Shown here in pieces: positions 11,816 to 22,260 of a stretch of 64,000 bases of DNA (positions are counted from its first letter, which is position 1; each line of letters starts with the position of its first letter). The stretch is from Nomascus leucogenys. Taxonomy: Eukaryota > Chordata > Mammalia > Primates > Hylobatidae. The notes under the pieces are model-generated. The model did no database searches, was not told the DNA's origin, and saw only the letters and a list, made by a program, of their open reading frames with translations. The translations under genes were made by a program, and so were the position numbers. The DNA lies in contig NC_044384.1 in NCBI RefSeq assembly GCF_006542625.1, forward strand, positions 34,447,349 through 34,511,348, in the 5' to 3' direction.

Positions 11816-13039
11816 AAAGCACTGGGCTATTGATTTGCAGGCCCTTATTACTAGAAAAAGAACCCCAATGCACATTCTTCAAGAGTAAAAAAATACACTA
11901 ATTACATTATGGCTCCTACCAAGTAGGTGGAATAGCTAGCTCATAATAGGGAATTGTGGTGCTTAGAACCTTGCTTAAATCAGGAACATCTTGGGTTGAG
12001 CATATTTTATTAAGAGGAGAGCTAGGTAACTCTCCACTCCCTCCACTGCCAGGAATTTCCTAATGAGAAAGCTAGCTAGCTGGATGGATGGATAGATAGA
12101 TAGATAGAATGATTGATTGACTGATTGTTATATAGAGATATCTCAAATAGAGAAGAAGGGAAAAGTCTGGTTCTGTGAAGTCCTGGCTGTTGTAGGAAAA
12201 GCTGACTTTCTGTGTTCCTGCTCTCCATCCTCACTCTCAGGTAAGACCCTCTACTAAAATCTCGACTAAAAAATACAGTCTAGGCATGAGGCTTCAATGA
12301 GGCTTCCTACTCCTGGACAGGAATTGGGGGAAGGAAATTTGTAGAGCCTGCCCTAAGTCCACTCATCCAACCTGCATGAGGAAAGAGGTGTGCCTGGAAA
12401 GGCCAGCCTCTGTGCCTTAGTACTTGGGTGCGGGAAGCACAAGGACAAGCACTCTGCCCTTTCACACAGTAACCCTGCTCACTAGTAAAATGTGTCTGCA
12501 AAAAAGACCTTATCTCTACATAGTTCCATTAGCCTCTCTTTCTTTGAGTGCCAGGAGGGTAGGGGAGATGACTCAAAAGGAATGGTTGAAGGGGCAGAGG
12601 AGTTGGGGAGAAGCACTTTTGCTCCTCTCTTCAATATAATTTATATGCAGTCTGGAGTCCTTCCTCTTCTTCATCAGTAGCTGTCCTATACATTTCAGAT
12701 ATTGATAATATGATTCCCACTTTCAATGGTATACTCCTGTAGTTCTGAGAAGATATAGAGAATCCAAAGGAGGTGCCACCAAGAGAAAAAGGTAATCATT
12801 ATTTATGAGGATCCTAGCCAAATTTTGGGACCAATGAGTAAAACCTGTGAAAAACTTGCATTCAGGTGGAGAATTGTGGTGCTTGTAACTTTACTCATAT
12901 GTATATTTTGGACAGACCATCTCTTACTATTTTTCTTCTGCCTAGGACGATGCAAGAAAAAACATAGTTTAAAACAAATGGCACCATTTTGGTAATCCCC
13001 TTTTTAATTCAGAAAGATGGTAGTAAAGTATGAAAGAGA
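11816..13039. other. Unassigned sequence with a tetranucleotide repeat
   Basis: No gene recognised. It includes the GGAT/GATA microsatellite at 12071-12127. Short reading frames at 12307-12680 overlap in several frames and look like chance. Confidence 0.4.
12071..12127. repeat. Compound tetranucleotide microsatellite
   Basis: Consecutive blocks of gcta, ggat, gata and gatt units (gctagctagc, ggatggatgg, atagatagat, gattgattga). The chained motif changes suggest stepwise mutation of a single array. Confidence 0.9.
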
Positions 13040-13150
13040 GGCCACTCAGCTAGAAATCAGGAGGACTGGGTGGGTGTGAATGCAAGCTCTGCCATTGTAT
13101 GTGGCTCTGGGTAAATCACATCTCTGCTTGAATCATCAGCCTGAATCTAG
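13040..13150 (+). mobile_element. MIR SINE 5' part
   Basis: 'atgcaagctctgccattgta', 'gtggctctgggtaaatcaca' and 'tctctgcttg' match the tRNA-related and core MIR segments ('ctctgccacttactagctgtgtgaccttgggcaa'). It is interrupted by the element that follows. Confidence 0.7.
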
Positions 13151-13345
13151 AGCAGTGGTGTAAACCAGGATGATCTTTGAAATCACTTGGAGTATTTTTC
13201 TCTAAAAAGTATTTATGCCTGGACTTCACCCCTCACTTACTGATCCAGACTCTGTATGTGTATTTTGGAGGGTACAGGAAGAATTGAGGAGTTTGTTGGG
13301 GAGGGGAACACAGGCACACAGGTTTGGAAACAGTTCGCTGGATAA
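13151..13345 (+). mobile_element. hAT-Charlie MITE, MER20-like, inserted in MIR
   Basis: Starts 'agagcagtggtgtaaaccag' and continues with 'gaaatcacttggagtatttt', 'tgcctggacttcacccctca', 'actgatccagactctg' and a G-rich second half. This is the order of MER20/MER3-type elements ('cagtggttctcaa ... tcacctgg ... gggccccaccc ... ctgattcagtagg'). It is strongly diverged. Flanking pieces both look like MIR. Confidence 0.55.
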
Positions 13346-13380
13346 ATTAACATGCATCCCTGGTTAGCATCCATTGATCA

Positions 13381-13560
13381 AGATTACAGCTTAGGTCACC
13401 TTTAGTTCTAGTATTCCTATGATTCTATAAAAAACAGACTGAATACCCACCAAGACCATTAAACACGGCTGTTACAAGGATCAAATAAGAAAATAATGCA
13501 TATGGATGTCCTAGAAGGTAGTGCTACACAAATGTAAGCAATTATTAGGACTCCCATAAT
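13381..13560 (+). mobile_element. MIR SINE 3' part, continuation
   Basis: 'tagttctagtattcctatga', 'tgttacaaggatcaaataag' and 'gctacacaaatgtaagcaat' are MIR 3' motifs. It probably belongs with the 5' part at 13040-13150. Confidence 0.65.
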
Positions 13561-14954
13561 TATGTGCATTATCCAAGTGGTTCATCAAATATTAACCAAA
13601 CCCTCTTAGATTAGAAATTCTGCAATGTAAGTCGGGAGAATAGGATCGACACTTGGCACTTTTGAGTTTCTCCTAGGGAGAGGATTCACCAGTGTAATAA
13701 TACCCTTGCTTGTTTTCTGGTCATGTGAATGTATGTAAGTCACAAGAAGACAGTCTTATGAATGTATCCATTTCCCAGCAACGGGGGAGCTGTGAAAAGC
13801 CTGTCACCTATCTAAAACCTGCCCATTTTCCTCAGCTCAGAAGCTGTGTATCCTGAAAGTTTCTGGTCATCTGAGTGTGGGTCACCGACGTTGACACCAC
13901 CCATTCCTCAGACACTGAGACTCACCCGTTGACTTCTAGAGGGAAGTCTTTGCCTAGAAACCTTCATTTCCATCGAGCTAATGAGAGCACTGTCACCTAA
14001 ATTTTCATTGTTTTAAGAGCAAGTGGAGGCTGACAGTTTCCTTTCAAGCTTGAATGATGAAGAGAAAACATCCCACGGCCTCATCTGGCTGGCTTGCTGC
14101 GAGGTAATGAGCCTTGCACAGCACCCATCTTTGCTAGACTGGGATGACCTTATGTCTGGTAATGCATCAGGGAGGAGTGAAAAACGCACCGCAGGTCCCG
14201 CCAACAATTCCCCCAGGATGTGCTGAATGTGCCAAACAGTTTAGTAAATAGATCTCGAGTTACGGCGTTGAAACATATTCCAACATATTGCAACAGAGAA
14301 TGTCTCAATCTAAAGGTCATACTTTACTTTGCAAAGACCCAGTGTGAAGGGGTTTTGTGTGTGTGTGTGTGTGCAGGGGTTGGGGGGCGGTGGCTGAACG
14401 GGGAATGTTATGGAGGTGAGGGTCAGGAGATACAATATTCGTAGCATTTAAAAACAAATTTCACAACCTTCTCTGGCTAATTGCATTCTAGTCTCAGTCC
14501 AGACAGGGCATTACATGTGCTGCCAGTCTTTGTTCCAAGACTTGCTGGAATTTCTTGGGATAGGATAACAGCCCCAGGGGGTGGGGTGAGGGGGAGGAAG
14601 GGGAGCTGAGCCTATCCTGCAGAAGCTAGGAGGGTGTGAGGTGATGGGGTGAGGCCAGAATGGAGTTGAGAGGCTTCAACTTTCCTGACTTCTTGTTTTC
14701 TTTGCTTTTAGAGTCCTTGGGGGAGGAATAAAAAAGGACTTAGAGATGTGAATCTTGCTTAAAATAATCATTGGCGATTGCTTGGGTGCAGAAAAGAGGA
14801 AAAAGATTGAAGAAACTTGGATCAAAGCTGGTTTCGCAAGTACAAGGAAACAGTGGCTGCCTCCATGGCATGGTTTAAAAAAATGCCTGGAGAAGGGACA
14901 TTCTGTATCCACTACTATGGGTTCACTACTGAGGATCCTTAACAGAGTGTTCTG
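13561..14954. other. Unassigned unique sequence
   Basis: No exon or repeat recognised except a short (TG)n at 14355-14373. 13790-14240 has retained CpGs and no repeat. Reading frames at 14013-14226 on both strands are short and unrelated to known families. Confidence 0.4.
14355..14373. repeat. (TG)n microsatellite
   Basis: About nine to ten TG units followed by a G-rich patch. Confidence 0.9.
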
Positions 14955-15070
14955 CTTTGACTCAGTAGATACTTACTGAACAGCTAGTATATTTCTAGTA
15001 ATATATGGGGCATGGGAAGTTCAATACCTATCTTTGAGAAGCTTACTCCAATTTAATAGATGGGCATATA
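14955..15070 (-). mobile_element. L2 LINE fragment, antisense
   Basis: 'gactcagtagatacttactg', 'aacagctagtat' and 'gagaagcttactccaattta' match antisense L2 3' sequence ('ttattgagcgcctactatg ... gagcttacattcta'). Confidence 0.55.
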
Positions 15071-16194
15071 CTCCACAAACCACTAAAGAAAGGGTTTTTG
15101 TGCTTTCAAATTATAATGTCTCTTTTACATTTTCTCTTTTGCCTTCCTTCCCTATGGCCATTAAACTTGAACCCTCCAGTGCATGCGTATTACATGCAGT
15201 ACTAAGTGTAGTTCAACAGTCATCTCTGAGAAGGGAGATGAAAATCCAAAGAAAAACCTGCAACTTCTCAATGTCTGTTAGTGCAAATGCCCCAGAAAAC
15301 AGGACGTATTTTTCGTCTTGAGGTGGAAGGCAGGGCTGAGACTACATACTGGTGTTTGGAATCTACCTTGGCAAACAAGTCCACTGAGATAGGAACCTTA
15401 ATTCAATCGGGTGGCACACAGGAACTGCTAGGATGCTGTGGGACATCCCTGGTCTCCCCAGAACACATTGACTCAATGTCATTAGGCTGAATCCTATTAA
15501 ACTGCTAATGTTTAACTGTTTTTGAACTACAAAAATGACAATTTTAGAGGCTTCAACCTAATATAAAGCAGAATTTGAAAGAGCCATAATGAAAGCAAAC
15601 ACAATCAAAAGAAGGAGAGAGAAAAAATACGGTCAGATTTAGGAATTTGTACTTCTTAAACCTCCACTTCTCTTTTGTCTTCCCTTTGTCCTTCCCAAAC
15701 TTGTTAAATCTTTATGGGCAAATACTTTCCGGGAGGATATAGCTGGCTGAGAGAAAGACTCTAAAGGATGATGTTTAACACAATGGTGGCTTCTTGGGAT
15801 AGGCCTGGCACAAGGAACAGAGATAAATAGTTGGGAAGAAGAGGAGACATTGCAAAAGACGTATTTTGCTCTTTCATAGTTCTGTAAATAATCAGTTTAC
15901 TGAGGTTATTGTTCCAACAGTCTCAATGTGTTTGCATTAGTTAGAATGCATTAATGAACATAGATAGTATTTACACACCAAAAGCCTAGCTTGGTTCCCA
16001 TCATAATTAATTTACCCTGAAAAAATAGCCTTGTGAGGTCCATGAGGTCTGAATTACACACCTCAAGACCACTATTCATTAGGATGCAGCCAGGTAGTAT
16101 TTTTGTTTGTTTTGTTTTTACACCAAACAGGACCAAAAGAATATAATTTCAACTTTGCATTCATCTCTGTTGTCTAATTTTGATTTCGAAATAA
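15071..16194. other. Unassigned sequence
   Basis: No gene or repeat recognised. Small frames at 15034-15490 carry no family signature. Confidence 0.4.
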
Positions 16195-16315
16195 TTATTA
16201 GAAAAAGTTTGTGTGATCTCCAGTTTATCAATTCAAGCACTGACAATAACAGGTTATGCTGGATGACTTCTCGGGTTCTTCCAACTCAAAGAACCTCAGT
16301 GTCTCTGATAAAGTG
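16195..16315 (+). mobile_element. MIR-family SINE 3' end
   Basis: 'ggttatgctggatgacttct' followed by 'cgggttcttccaactcaaag' resembles the 'ggatgatctctaaggtcccttccagctct' end found in MIRc/MIR3 copies. Confidence 0.55.
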
Positions 16316-16321
16316 AAAAAA

Positions 16322-16480
16322 AAGTGCTGGTCTGGGAGTCACATATCTAGGTTTCAAGCTAACTCTGCAAATAGATTGCTGTGTGGGCTTGAGAAGCAGT
16401 CTTGATGAAGAGTATTTTGCTAATCCATATTAGGAGAGGAATGGACCAGATACCTCATGAGAGTTCAACACAAAATTCCT
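16322..16480 (+). mobile_element. MIR SINE
   Basis: 'agtgctggtctgggagtcac', 'ctaggtttcaagctaactct' and 'gctgtgtgggcttgagaagc' follow the 5' tRNA-derived half of MIR. Confidence 0.65.
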
Positions 16481-17289
16481 TGAGAGGCTAAAAACAAAAA
16501 GAATTTCCTAATTGCAAATGGGAGAAGAGGAGGTGGTAGATCAGGAAATGACATTTGCTGACCTGGTGTGTTACGAATCTACCTGAAAGGTCAAACAAAT
16601 GTGTAACATTTATCAAATCGATTGTGTTCACTTTGATGGGAAATTCCACATGTCAGAATGTTATGTAAGTCCCATTCTGTTCTTATGCACGGAGTTGATG
16701 TCATTAGCCAATTGTCAATGGGCCTGTCCTTGGAAATGTTTTTTTAAGCCTTCAATTAGCGTTCACTATTATTCCTTATTTGAAAATAAGAATTGATGCA
16801 CTGAGTCACAGAGCATTTAGGTATTCTGTCTAAATGGCCACAACCTCCAGGCTCCAGGCTCTAATTATGCTGACCTAACCAATATATGTCCAACACTAAG
16901 TTACATAATTTATTCTATCTACAAATGTAAGATGTGACAATCCCATTTTTGCAGCTGGACAAAATGAATAAGATGAAAGTATTTGCCATTTATTCCTGCT
17001 TTGGGCTGCTCCAGATAAAGCCCTGGAGAACAAACTGTTCTTCTATTTTCTAGGATTAAAATAATCTAAACTTTTAAATATGTGTTCTGCCATCAAAAGC
17101 ATCATTGATAGATCAGAATAATCCTCTTTATCACCCCCTTGTTCCACACCATTCAGCATGTCTCCACCCCATTCTCAACCAAAAACCAAAGCAAAACAAA
17201 AATGTCAGACTGCCCAAGTCTTCAATGACTCAGTTGACAGGGCACTGCAGAATCAGCCAGACAGAACATGCCAAAACTTCTCCACCTTC
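16481..17289. other. Unassigned sequence
   Basis: AT-rich, no gene or repeat recognised. Confidence 0.4.
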
Positions 17290-17660
17290 CTACTGACTGG
17301 TGCCCTTTAGGAGCCTCTCCAAATGTCCCTCTGCTCTTTGCAGCAGCTCTAAAAATAGTGGATGACTGCTCGGTACAGGTGCTGTTTGTGCAAATGTTCT
17401 CTTTGCATTTAGCCTGCCTGCCTCCGTGATTAGTGCTCTGCAGACACACAGCATCCCCCGGACTCTGCTGTGTCAGCTCTTCTTTATAATAACGCGGGCG
17501 CTGGAGGATAATTCCGGGACTGCTGTTTATAGGGACTCTGTCTTTCCCTCAGAACACAGATCCGCTTTCTTCTCTCACCCCACCATTCAGGGCTCCACGC
17601 TCCAGAACAGCCTAGAGGGAACTTCAGGATATGTCAGTGACTACAGTTTCCCACAGAATG
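17290..17660. promoter_or_regulatory. Candidate enhancer-like block with MEF2 and MAF-type motifs
   Basis: Repeat-free and richer in GC and CpG than its surroundings. Visible motifs: ctaaaaatag at 17349-17358, a perfect MEF2 consensus; tgctgtgtcagc at 17466-17477, two intact MAF half-sites around a 2-bp centre; a tataat-type A/T stretch at 17484-17490 next to aacgcgggcgctgg. Function is inferred from motif density only. Chance occurrence of single motifs is not excluded. Confidence 0.3.
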
Positions 17661-17929
17661 GACTAGCTTTTTAAAATGCATCCACTTTCCACATAGAACT
17701 GGGAATGCATGGGTGTGGAATAAAAAATCAAGACGTCACAAGTATAGTTCTGTTCCTAGCTATTGTTTCTCGTGGAACTTATAGTAATGATATATTCATA
17801 AAATCATATGACAATATTTCTGGATGGAAGCTCTGAGATCATATGGTCCCCTTGTTGTGGTTGTTGAGCCTTAGTATGCTTAATAATCCCATAGTAAGCT
17901 TGTATCAACTGCTAATTTCCATGACCTAC
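17661..17929. other. Unassigned sequence
   Basis: No feature recognised. Confidence 0.4.
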
Positions 17930-18040
17930 CCCTTCATATTCCGAGTCAATAGATCTTGGGGAAGCCCAGGGATCTGCCTTTATAAACACGGATCCAGATG
18001 ATTGGGATGCAGTCGATCCTTAGACCAAATAGTAAGAACC
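17930..18040 (+). mobile_element. hAT-Charlie MITE 3' half (MER20/MER3-like)
   Basis: 'ttggggaagcccagggatct', 'gcctttataaacacggatcc', 'agatgattgggatgcagtcg' and 'atccttagaccaaatag' follow the second half of these elements ('ggcccgagaatctgcatttttaac ... ccaggtgattctgatgcag ... ggtccggggaccaca'). Confidence 0.6.
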
Positions 18041-18864
18041 ACATCTCCCCACCAGTTCTCCTGTGTAAACACAAGAAAACAGGCCCAGAATGTGGAAGCA
18101 ATTCTCTAACTAGGGCTGCAGCTAAGAACCCTGGTTCAATGTCTTGTTGCCCAGAATTTTTCCCACGTGAAATCGCATAGTTTCCACTCGGTTCAAGCCC
18201 ATGAGCACTGATGATGCAATCTTTATGCAGATGATGTTGTAGTCAGAGTTCCAAGGCACTTTTAGATGAGAAGGCAGCTTTCCTTCTGGAAAAGGAGTGG
18301 GTGTTGTAGCGATGTATCCTGACCACTGAATTTTGGGGGGTTCTTGGGCTAGCCACTGTACCTCTCTAAGCACCATATTTCAAAAATAGTACAATAAAAT
18401 AGCTGTCTTTTCTTATCTTATGATGACAAGCAATGGAATGTGGCTGAAAGTACTTGATTTGGGTCCCTAACTGAACCTAAGCTGCAAGTCCAGACCATCT
18501 CAGACTTGAGACTCTCACCATTCCTGCCAGGCTCAAAAAACCTGGCACCAGGATCACAAGGCAAGGTCAGTGCAGTGCACTGCAAGGTGTCAGCCCCAGT
18601 CTCGAATTTACAGGAAAGCAAGAAGACATTCTTGCCAAAAAAGACCATCATGACTGTGGGAAATTTCTCCACCAGGGAGTCATGTCTTTGGGGAATAAGC
18701 CCCTCTGCATTTTCTTTCTTACCATTCCATGTAGACAAGTTTGGGTTTTGTGACTTATGTGATTGGAGTACATGAAAGTCGTTAGCCTCACCTTGGGAAA
18801 GAGATCTCGCCTAGAGGTCAAAGGGTACAAAGCTTTAAACTCAAACCTTTTAGAAAATGAAAGA
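18041..18864. other. Unassigned sequence
   Basis: No exon recognised. Opposed frames at 18418-18775 overlap each other and have no family resemblance. Confidence 0.4.
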
Positions 18865-19125
18865 TGTGCCAAAAATTAGAGATCATCCAGTCTAGACTCC
18901 TTATTAAGAATAATTCCACTATCCTAGTTAGCTTACAGTTCCAGGAAACAAGAGATAAAGCACATGAACAAGCTTCATGAACATTTAAAAGGTGGTACTT
19001 GTGAAAGTACTTTTTAATTTTTGCAATAATTATTAAACAAACTGGAAAACTGAGGCAACTTCAGTGAATCAGCTGAGGTCTCACAGGAATTTAATGGTGG
19101 AGTCTAGTCTCCCTACTCCTGGGAA
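18865..19125 (-). mobile_element. MIR SINE, antisense, interrupted
   Basis: 'tagagatcatccagtctaga' (18880-18900) and 'ggaaaactgaggcaacttca' through 'gtctcacaggaatttaatgg' (19040-19100) are antisense MIR pieces. They are separated by about 130 bp of AT-rich sequence that does not fit MIR. Confidence 0.55.
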
Positions 19126-19296
19126 GAAAGTTTTTTTCTAAGACATCACTCACAGATTTCTCAATTTTTTAAAGTACCAAACCTACCACTGGATATACTA
19201 TATTTATCTTCTCTCCTTGTATGTAATAGAAAAAAAGCTCATTAGTTGCTGATGTCCTGTTTGTACCACAGCAAAGGAGAAAACCCAGCATTTCTG

Positions 19297-19333
<37 letters not shown>
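19297..19333. repeat. Uninterrupted A37 tract
   Basis: 37 consecutive A residues. The upstream 250 bp is not Alu or L1, and no polyadenylation signal sits just upstream. The tract therefore does not look like an ordinary retroposon tail. Confidence 0.95.
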
Positions 19334-19334
<1 letters not shown>

Positions 19335-19544
19335 AGTAATATACCCTATTGAAGCTATTTATCTACAACTTCTACCCCCAGCACAGTGATGTGAGGTGAG
19401 CACAGTTTTATGATGTTGGGATTCTGGACAATTGCAGATCAAGTATGTTGGGAGGGGGCCTGGATTGAGAGAATAAGGTGTTTACTGGAATAAAACATCT
19501 AACCCAGGCAAAGTCTATAACCTAATTTGTCTTCAGAAGCCCAG

Positions 19545-19800
19545 ACTCTCTTGTTCATTCACTCAACAGTATTTATTGAATGCCTCCTAGATGCTAGACG
19601 TGTGCTAGGCTAATGGAAAGATGGCCATGGTCCCAGTTCTTCTGGTGCTCTGACCCACTGGATGGTGCACACAAATACACAGACAGTCCCCATCATCTTA
19701 TATGTGTGAGTAGTGTAATGTGAGGGTACAGAGATTTTACAGCTAACCAAGATAGGCAGTATGGTAGAGGTCAGGGAATTCTTCCTACAAGAGCCATTAT
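19545..19800 (-). mobile_element. L2 LINE fragment, antisense
   Basis: 'cattcactcaacagtattta' then 'ttgaatgcctcctagatgct' is the antisense L2 3' end. The rest degrades until a second copy begins. Confidence 0.7.
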
Positions 19801-19802
19801 AT

Positions 19803-20100
19803 GCCTGATGCTATGTGAGATGCTGGGAACATAACCAATGCTGCCTTTAAGAGGCCTCCTTTCTGGAGGGGAAGGCAGATATGTATAACGAGGTGGTAAG
19901 TGCTATCACAGGAGTGGGTAACAGAAGAGGGAGGGTTGTAGGGTTATCCTCATCAAGGAGGCTGTCTTCGAGCTGAACCTCAAAGCATGGAAGGGAATGG
20001 AGAGTCAGTGGTCCTAAAGAGGAGCTGGGGCTCATGGAGAAACTGGAGGTGAGGGTCAAAGGTGGGCAGAAATTGTATGAGTGAGAAGTCTTCACGTGGA
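19803..20100 (-). mobile_element. Second adjacent L2 fragment, antisense
   Basis: 'gatgctatgtgagatgctgg' again restarts the antisense L2 3' pattern, followed by 'gtggtaagtgctatcacagg' and 'gctgaacctcaaagcatgga'. Two L2 copies in the same direction lie nearly end to end. Confidence 0.65.
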
Positions 20101-20368
20101 AGCCAGCCTGAGGCTCACCTGGCAGGAGCGAGGAACCTGCTGCAGAGATAGCACCGGGGTCTCTGTACTGGGGTCTCTGAGTTGGATCTGATTCAACTCA
20201 GAATCAGATTCTCTAGTCCCTTTGACAATGTCCTCATCCCCATGAGCTCAGGGGTGGCTCCAAATCTGTTGGTGCATTTGGCCTTTCCTGGCATTCACTG
20301 AGGCCTCCTTGGAAGCAAGCATGCTGACTGGGGCTGAGTGATATCCCAGCCTGGGGAGGACCTGCAAA
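20101..20368. other. Unassigned sequence with a short local repeat
   Basis: 'ggggtctctg' occurs twice and 'attcaactcagaatcagatt' repeats 'gatctgattcaa' in part (20155-20215). No gene is seen. Confidence 0.4.
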
Positions 20369-20670
20369 TTTTTTTTTTTTTTTTTTTTTAGACAGAGTTT
20401 TGCTCTTGTTGCCCAGGCTGGAGTGCAGTGGTGTGATCTTGGCTCATTGCAACCTCCACCTCCTGGGTTCAAGAGATCCTCCTGCCTCAGCCTCCTGAGT
20501 AACTGGGATGACAGGCACCCACCACCATGCCCAGCTAATTTTGTATTTTTAGTAGAGATGGGGTTTCACCATGTTGGTCAGGCTGGTCTTGAACTCCTGA
20601 CCTCAGGTGATCCGCCCGCCTCGGCCTCCCAGAGTGCTGGGATTACAGGTGTGAGTCACCGCGCCTCACC
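20369..20670 (-). mobile_element. AluS, antisense, full length
   Basis: T run, then 'gagttttgctcttgttgccc', 'ggctcattgcaacctccacc', 'gatggggtttcaccatgttg' and 'ctcctgacctcaggtgatcc', ending near 'caccgcgcctcacc'. These are AluS-type positions. No clean target duplication is visible. The sense-direction 139-aa frame at 20423-20842 is Alu-derived. Confidence 0.95.
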
Positions 20671-21559
20671 CAAGAGGTCTTCCTTAACAATTATACCTAT
20701 TATATATATAAAGAACTTTCACACGGACTCTCTCACTTGGGCTGTACAACAGTTGTCAGCTGCCCTGAGCCTGTGGCCCTTCCTCTCAGCAGAAGCTTGT
20801 TCCTCAGGAAAGCAGGGACTGGAGCACATGACCCAGTGCTGAGAAAAGCATCCCAAACCTGGGCCTCCTCTCAGGGAGGGAAGGGAAGGGAAGGAGCAAG
20901 CTGCTATCTCTAAGTGCCTCTGGCTGGTCCTCTCCAGGTCTAGGCTGGATCCCAAGCCTCCCCACAATGTGTCTGTCCCTTGGGCCTTTGTTGCCGTCTC
21001 CCCAGTGCTTGGAGCCAGCTGCCTCCCACTCCTGGAAGCCTGCCAGCATCACCCTCCAAAGAGGCGCGTCTCAATCAAGTTATTTATTCACCTAATCAAA
21101 AAGGAAATAATGTATACAGTTTACAGTCTTTCCCAGGTCCTAGCTCCCGCCGAGGCTGGGAAGGAGTAGACACAAGGAAAGAGATCTTGAGGTGGGCCTC
21201 CAAAGGAAAGGTGGGGCTCCAAAGGTGGGGCTCCAAAGCTCTTGAGGTGGGGCTCATGAACCATGAGCCTCATCATCCATGTGGCTCAGAAGCCGCCACT
21301 GTGATCCAAAGGAGGAAATGGACAAAGCAAGAGGCTGAGCTCAGTTTGAAGCTGTGGATAACATCATCAGAAATAAACCAGTGGAGGAGACAGAAGGGCA
21401 GGAGACATCTGCCAAGCCCAGGGCATTCAGAGTGTGGGGTCCTGGGGCTCCAGAAACCCAAAAAGGATGGCAAAAGCTGGGGACACACAGCTGGCTGCCT
21501 GGGCTAGAGGTGATTTTCGAGTTCCATGTTTCTTCTTGCCTCAGGGCTCTGACCAGAAA
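20671..21559. other. Unassigned GC-richer sequence holding the longest reading frame
   Basis: A 175-codon frame runs on the plus strand at 20980-21507. It crosses a local microduplication at 21186-21255, has no recognisable domain, signal peptide or splice context, and overlaps frames in other registers. I treat it as chance, not a gene. Confidence 0.4.
21186..21255 (+). repeat. Imperfect short tandem repeat
   Basis: The unit aggtggggctccaaa appears at 21190-21204 (one mismatch), 21209-21223 and 21223-21237, with a truncated copy at 21245-21255. The longer context cttgaggtggg is duplicated at 21186 and 21241. Confidence 0.85.
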
Positions 21560-21885
21560 TCATCCCTCCCAATATTACAACCTCCTTATATTTTGCCAGC
21601 TCTTATTCATCTTTCAAATCTTAGCTAAAATGACACTTTAGAAGGGAGGCCTTCTCTGACCTTCCCATCTAAAACAGGCTCCTGTTATTCTCTCTCATGG
21701 ATCTTTCTCTCCCTGCCTAACATTTTATACTGTAAATTATAGAGCTAGTTGCAAACGTTTTCCTTAAGGACTAATGTCCACAGTGGACTACAAGCTTCAC
21801 TGGGGCACAGACTGAGATCTCCCTTAAGCTCTTTGAGAACCTAGCATGATGTCTGGCACATAGTAGATACTCAGTGACTATGGGG
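21560..21885 (+). mobile_element. L2 LINE 3' end
   Basis: Clear sense L2: 'tcaaatcttagctaaaatga', 'gaggccttctctgaccttcc', 'gactacaagcttcactgggg', 'tgatgtctggcacatagtag', 'atactcagtgac'. Confidence 0.9.
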
Positions 21886-21919
21886 TGATGTCATGATATA
21901 ATGTGCACGTGTGCACCCC

Positions 21920-22045
21920 ATGTCTTCACTATCTATTTCTATGCTTAATCTATCTATTAGACTCTAAGTTTCCTGAACAAAAGGGGATGTGTATATTATA
22001 GTGTTTCATCTTCCCACTGAGCCTAGCAAGGTAACTTATAATCTA
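21920..22045 (+). mobile_element. Second L2 3' end fragment
   Basis: 'gactctaagtttcctgaaca' and 'cactgagcctagcaaggtaa' repeat the terminal L2 pattern shortly after the first copy. Confidence 0.5.
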
Positions 22046-22094
22046 AGGTGGTTTTAATATCAACACCACAATGCACACAGTCAGGGCTACAGGA

Positions 22095-22260
22095 GGTATT
22101 AGAAGGCAGTGGTACAGAGCTCAGAATTTGGAATCAGCTGGACCTAGGTTCTAATGCCTTAGTTTTTCTGTGTCTCAGTTTTCCCAACAGTGAACAGAAG
22201 AATGCCCAGTTCATAGGTTTGCTGTGAACATAAATGAGGAAAGCCATGATTACTGCAGGG
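22095..22260 (+). mobile_element. MIR SINE
   Basis: 'gcagtggtacagagctcaga', 'ttggaatcagctggacctag', 'tgtgtctcagttttcccaac' and 'ttgctgtgaacataaatgag' follow MIR from 5' to 3', with the central tRNA-like part shortened. Confidence 0.8.

Noticed and set aside
17484..17490. Promoter TATA box
   Set aside because: A TATA-like string without a visible exon or transcript start downstream; kept only as part of a candidate regulatory block.
20423..20842. 139-codon plus-strand frame
   Set aside because: It translates the antisense AluS into the familiar Alu-type peptide. The same holds for frames at 741-965, 7481-7696, 31736-31951 and 39368-39679.
20980..21507. Longest open frame (175 codons, plus strand) as a gene
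   Set aside because: It crosses a short tandem repeat, lacks any domain, signal or splice context, and competes with open frames in other registers. Length alone is not enough in GC-richer DNA.
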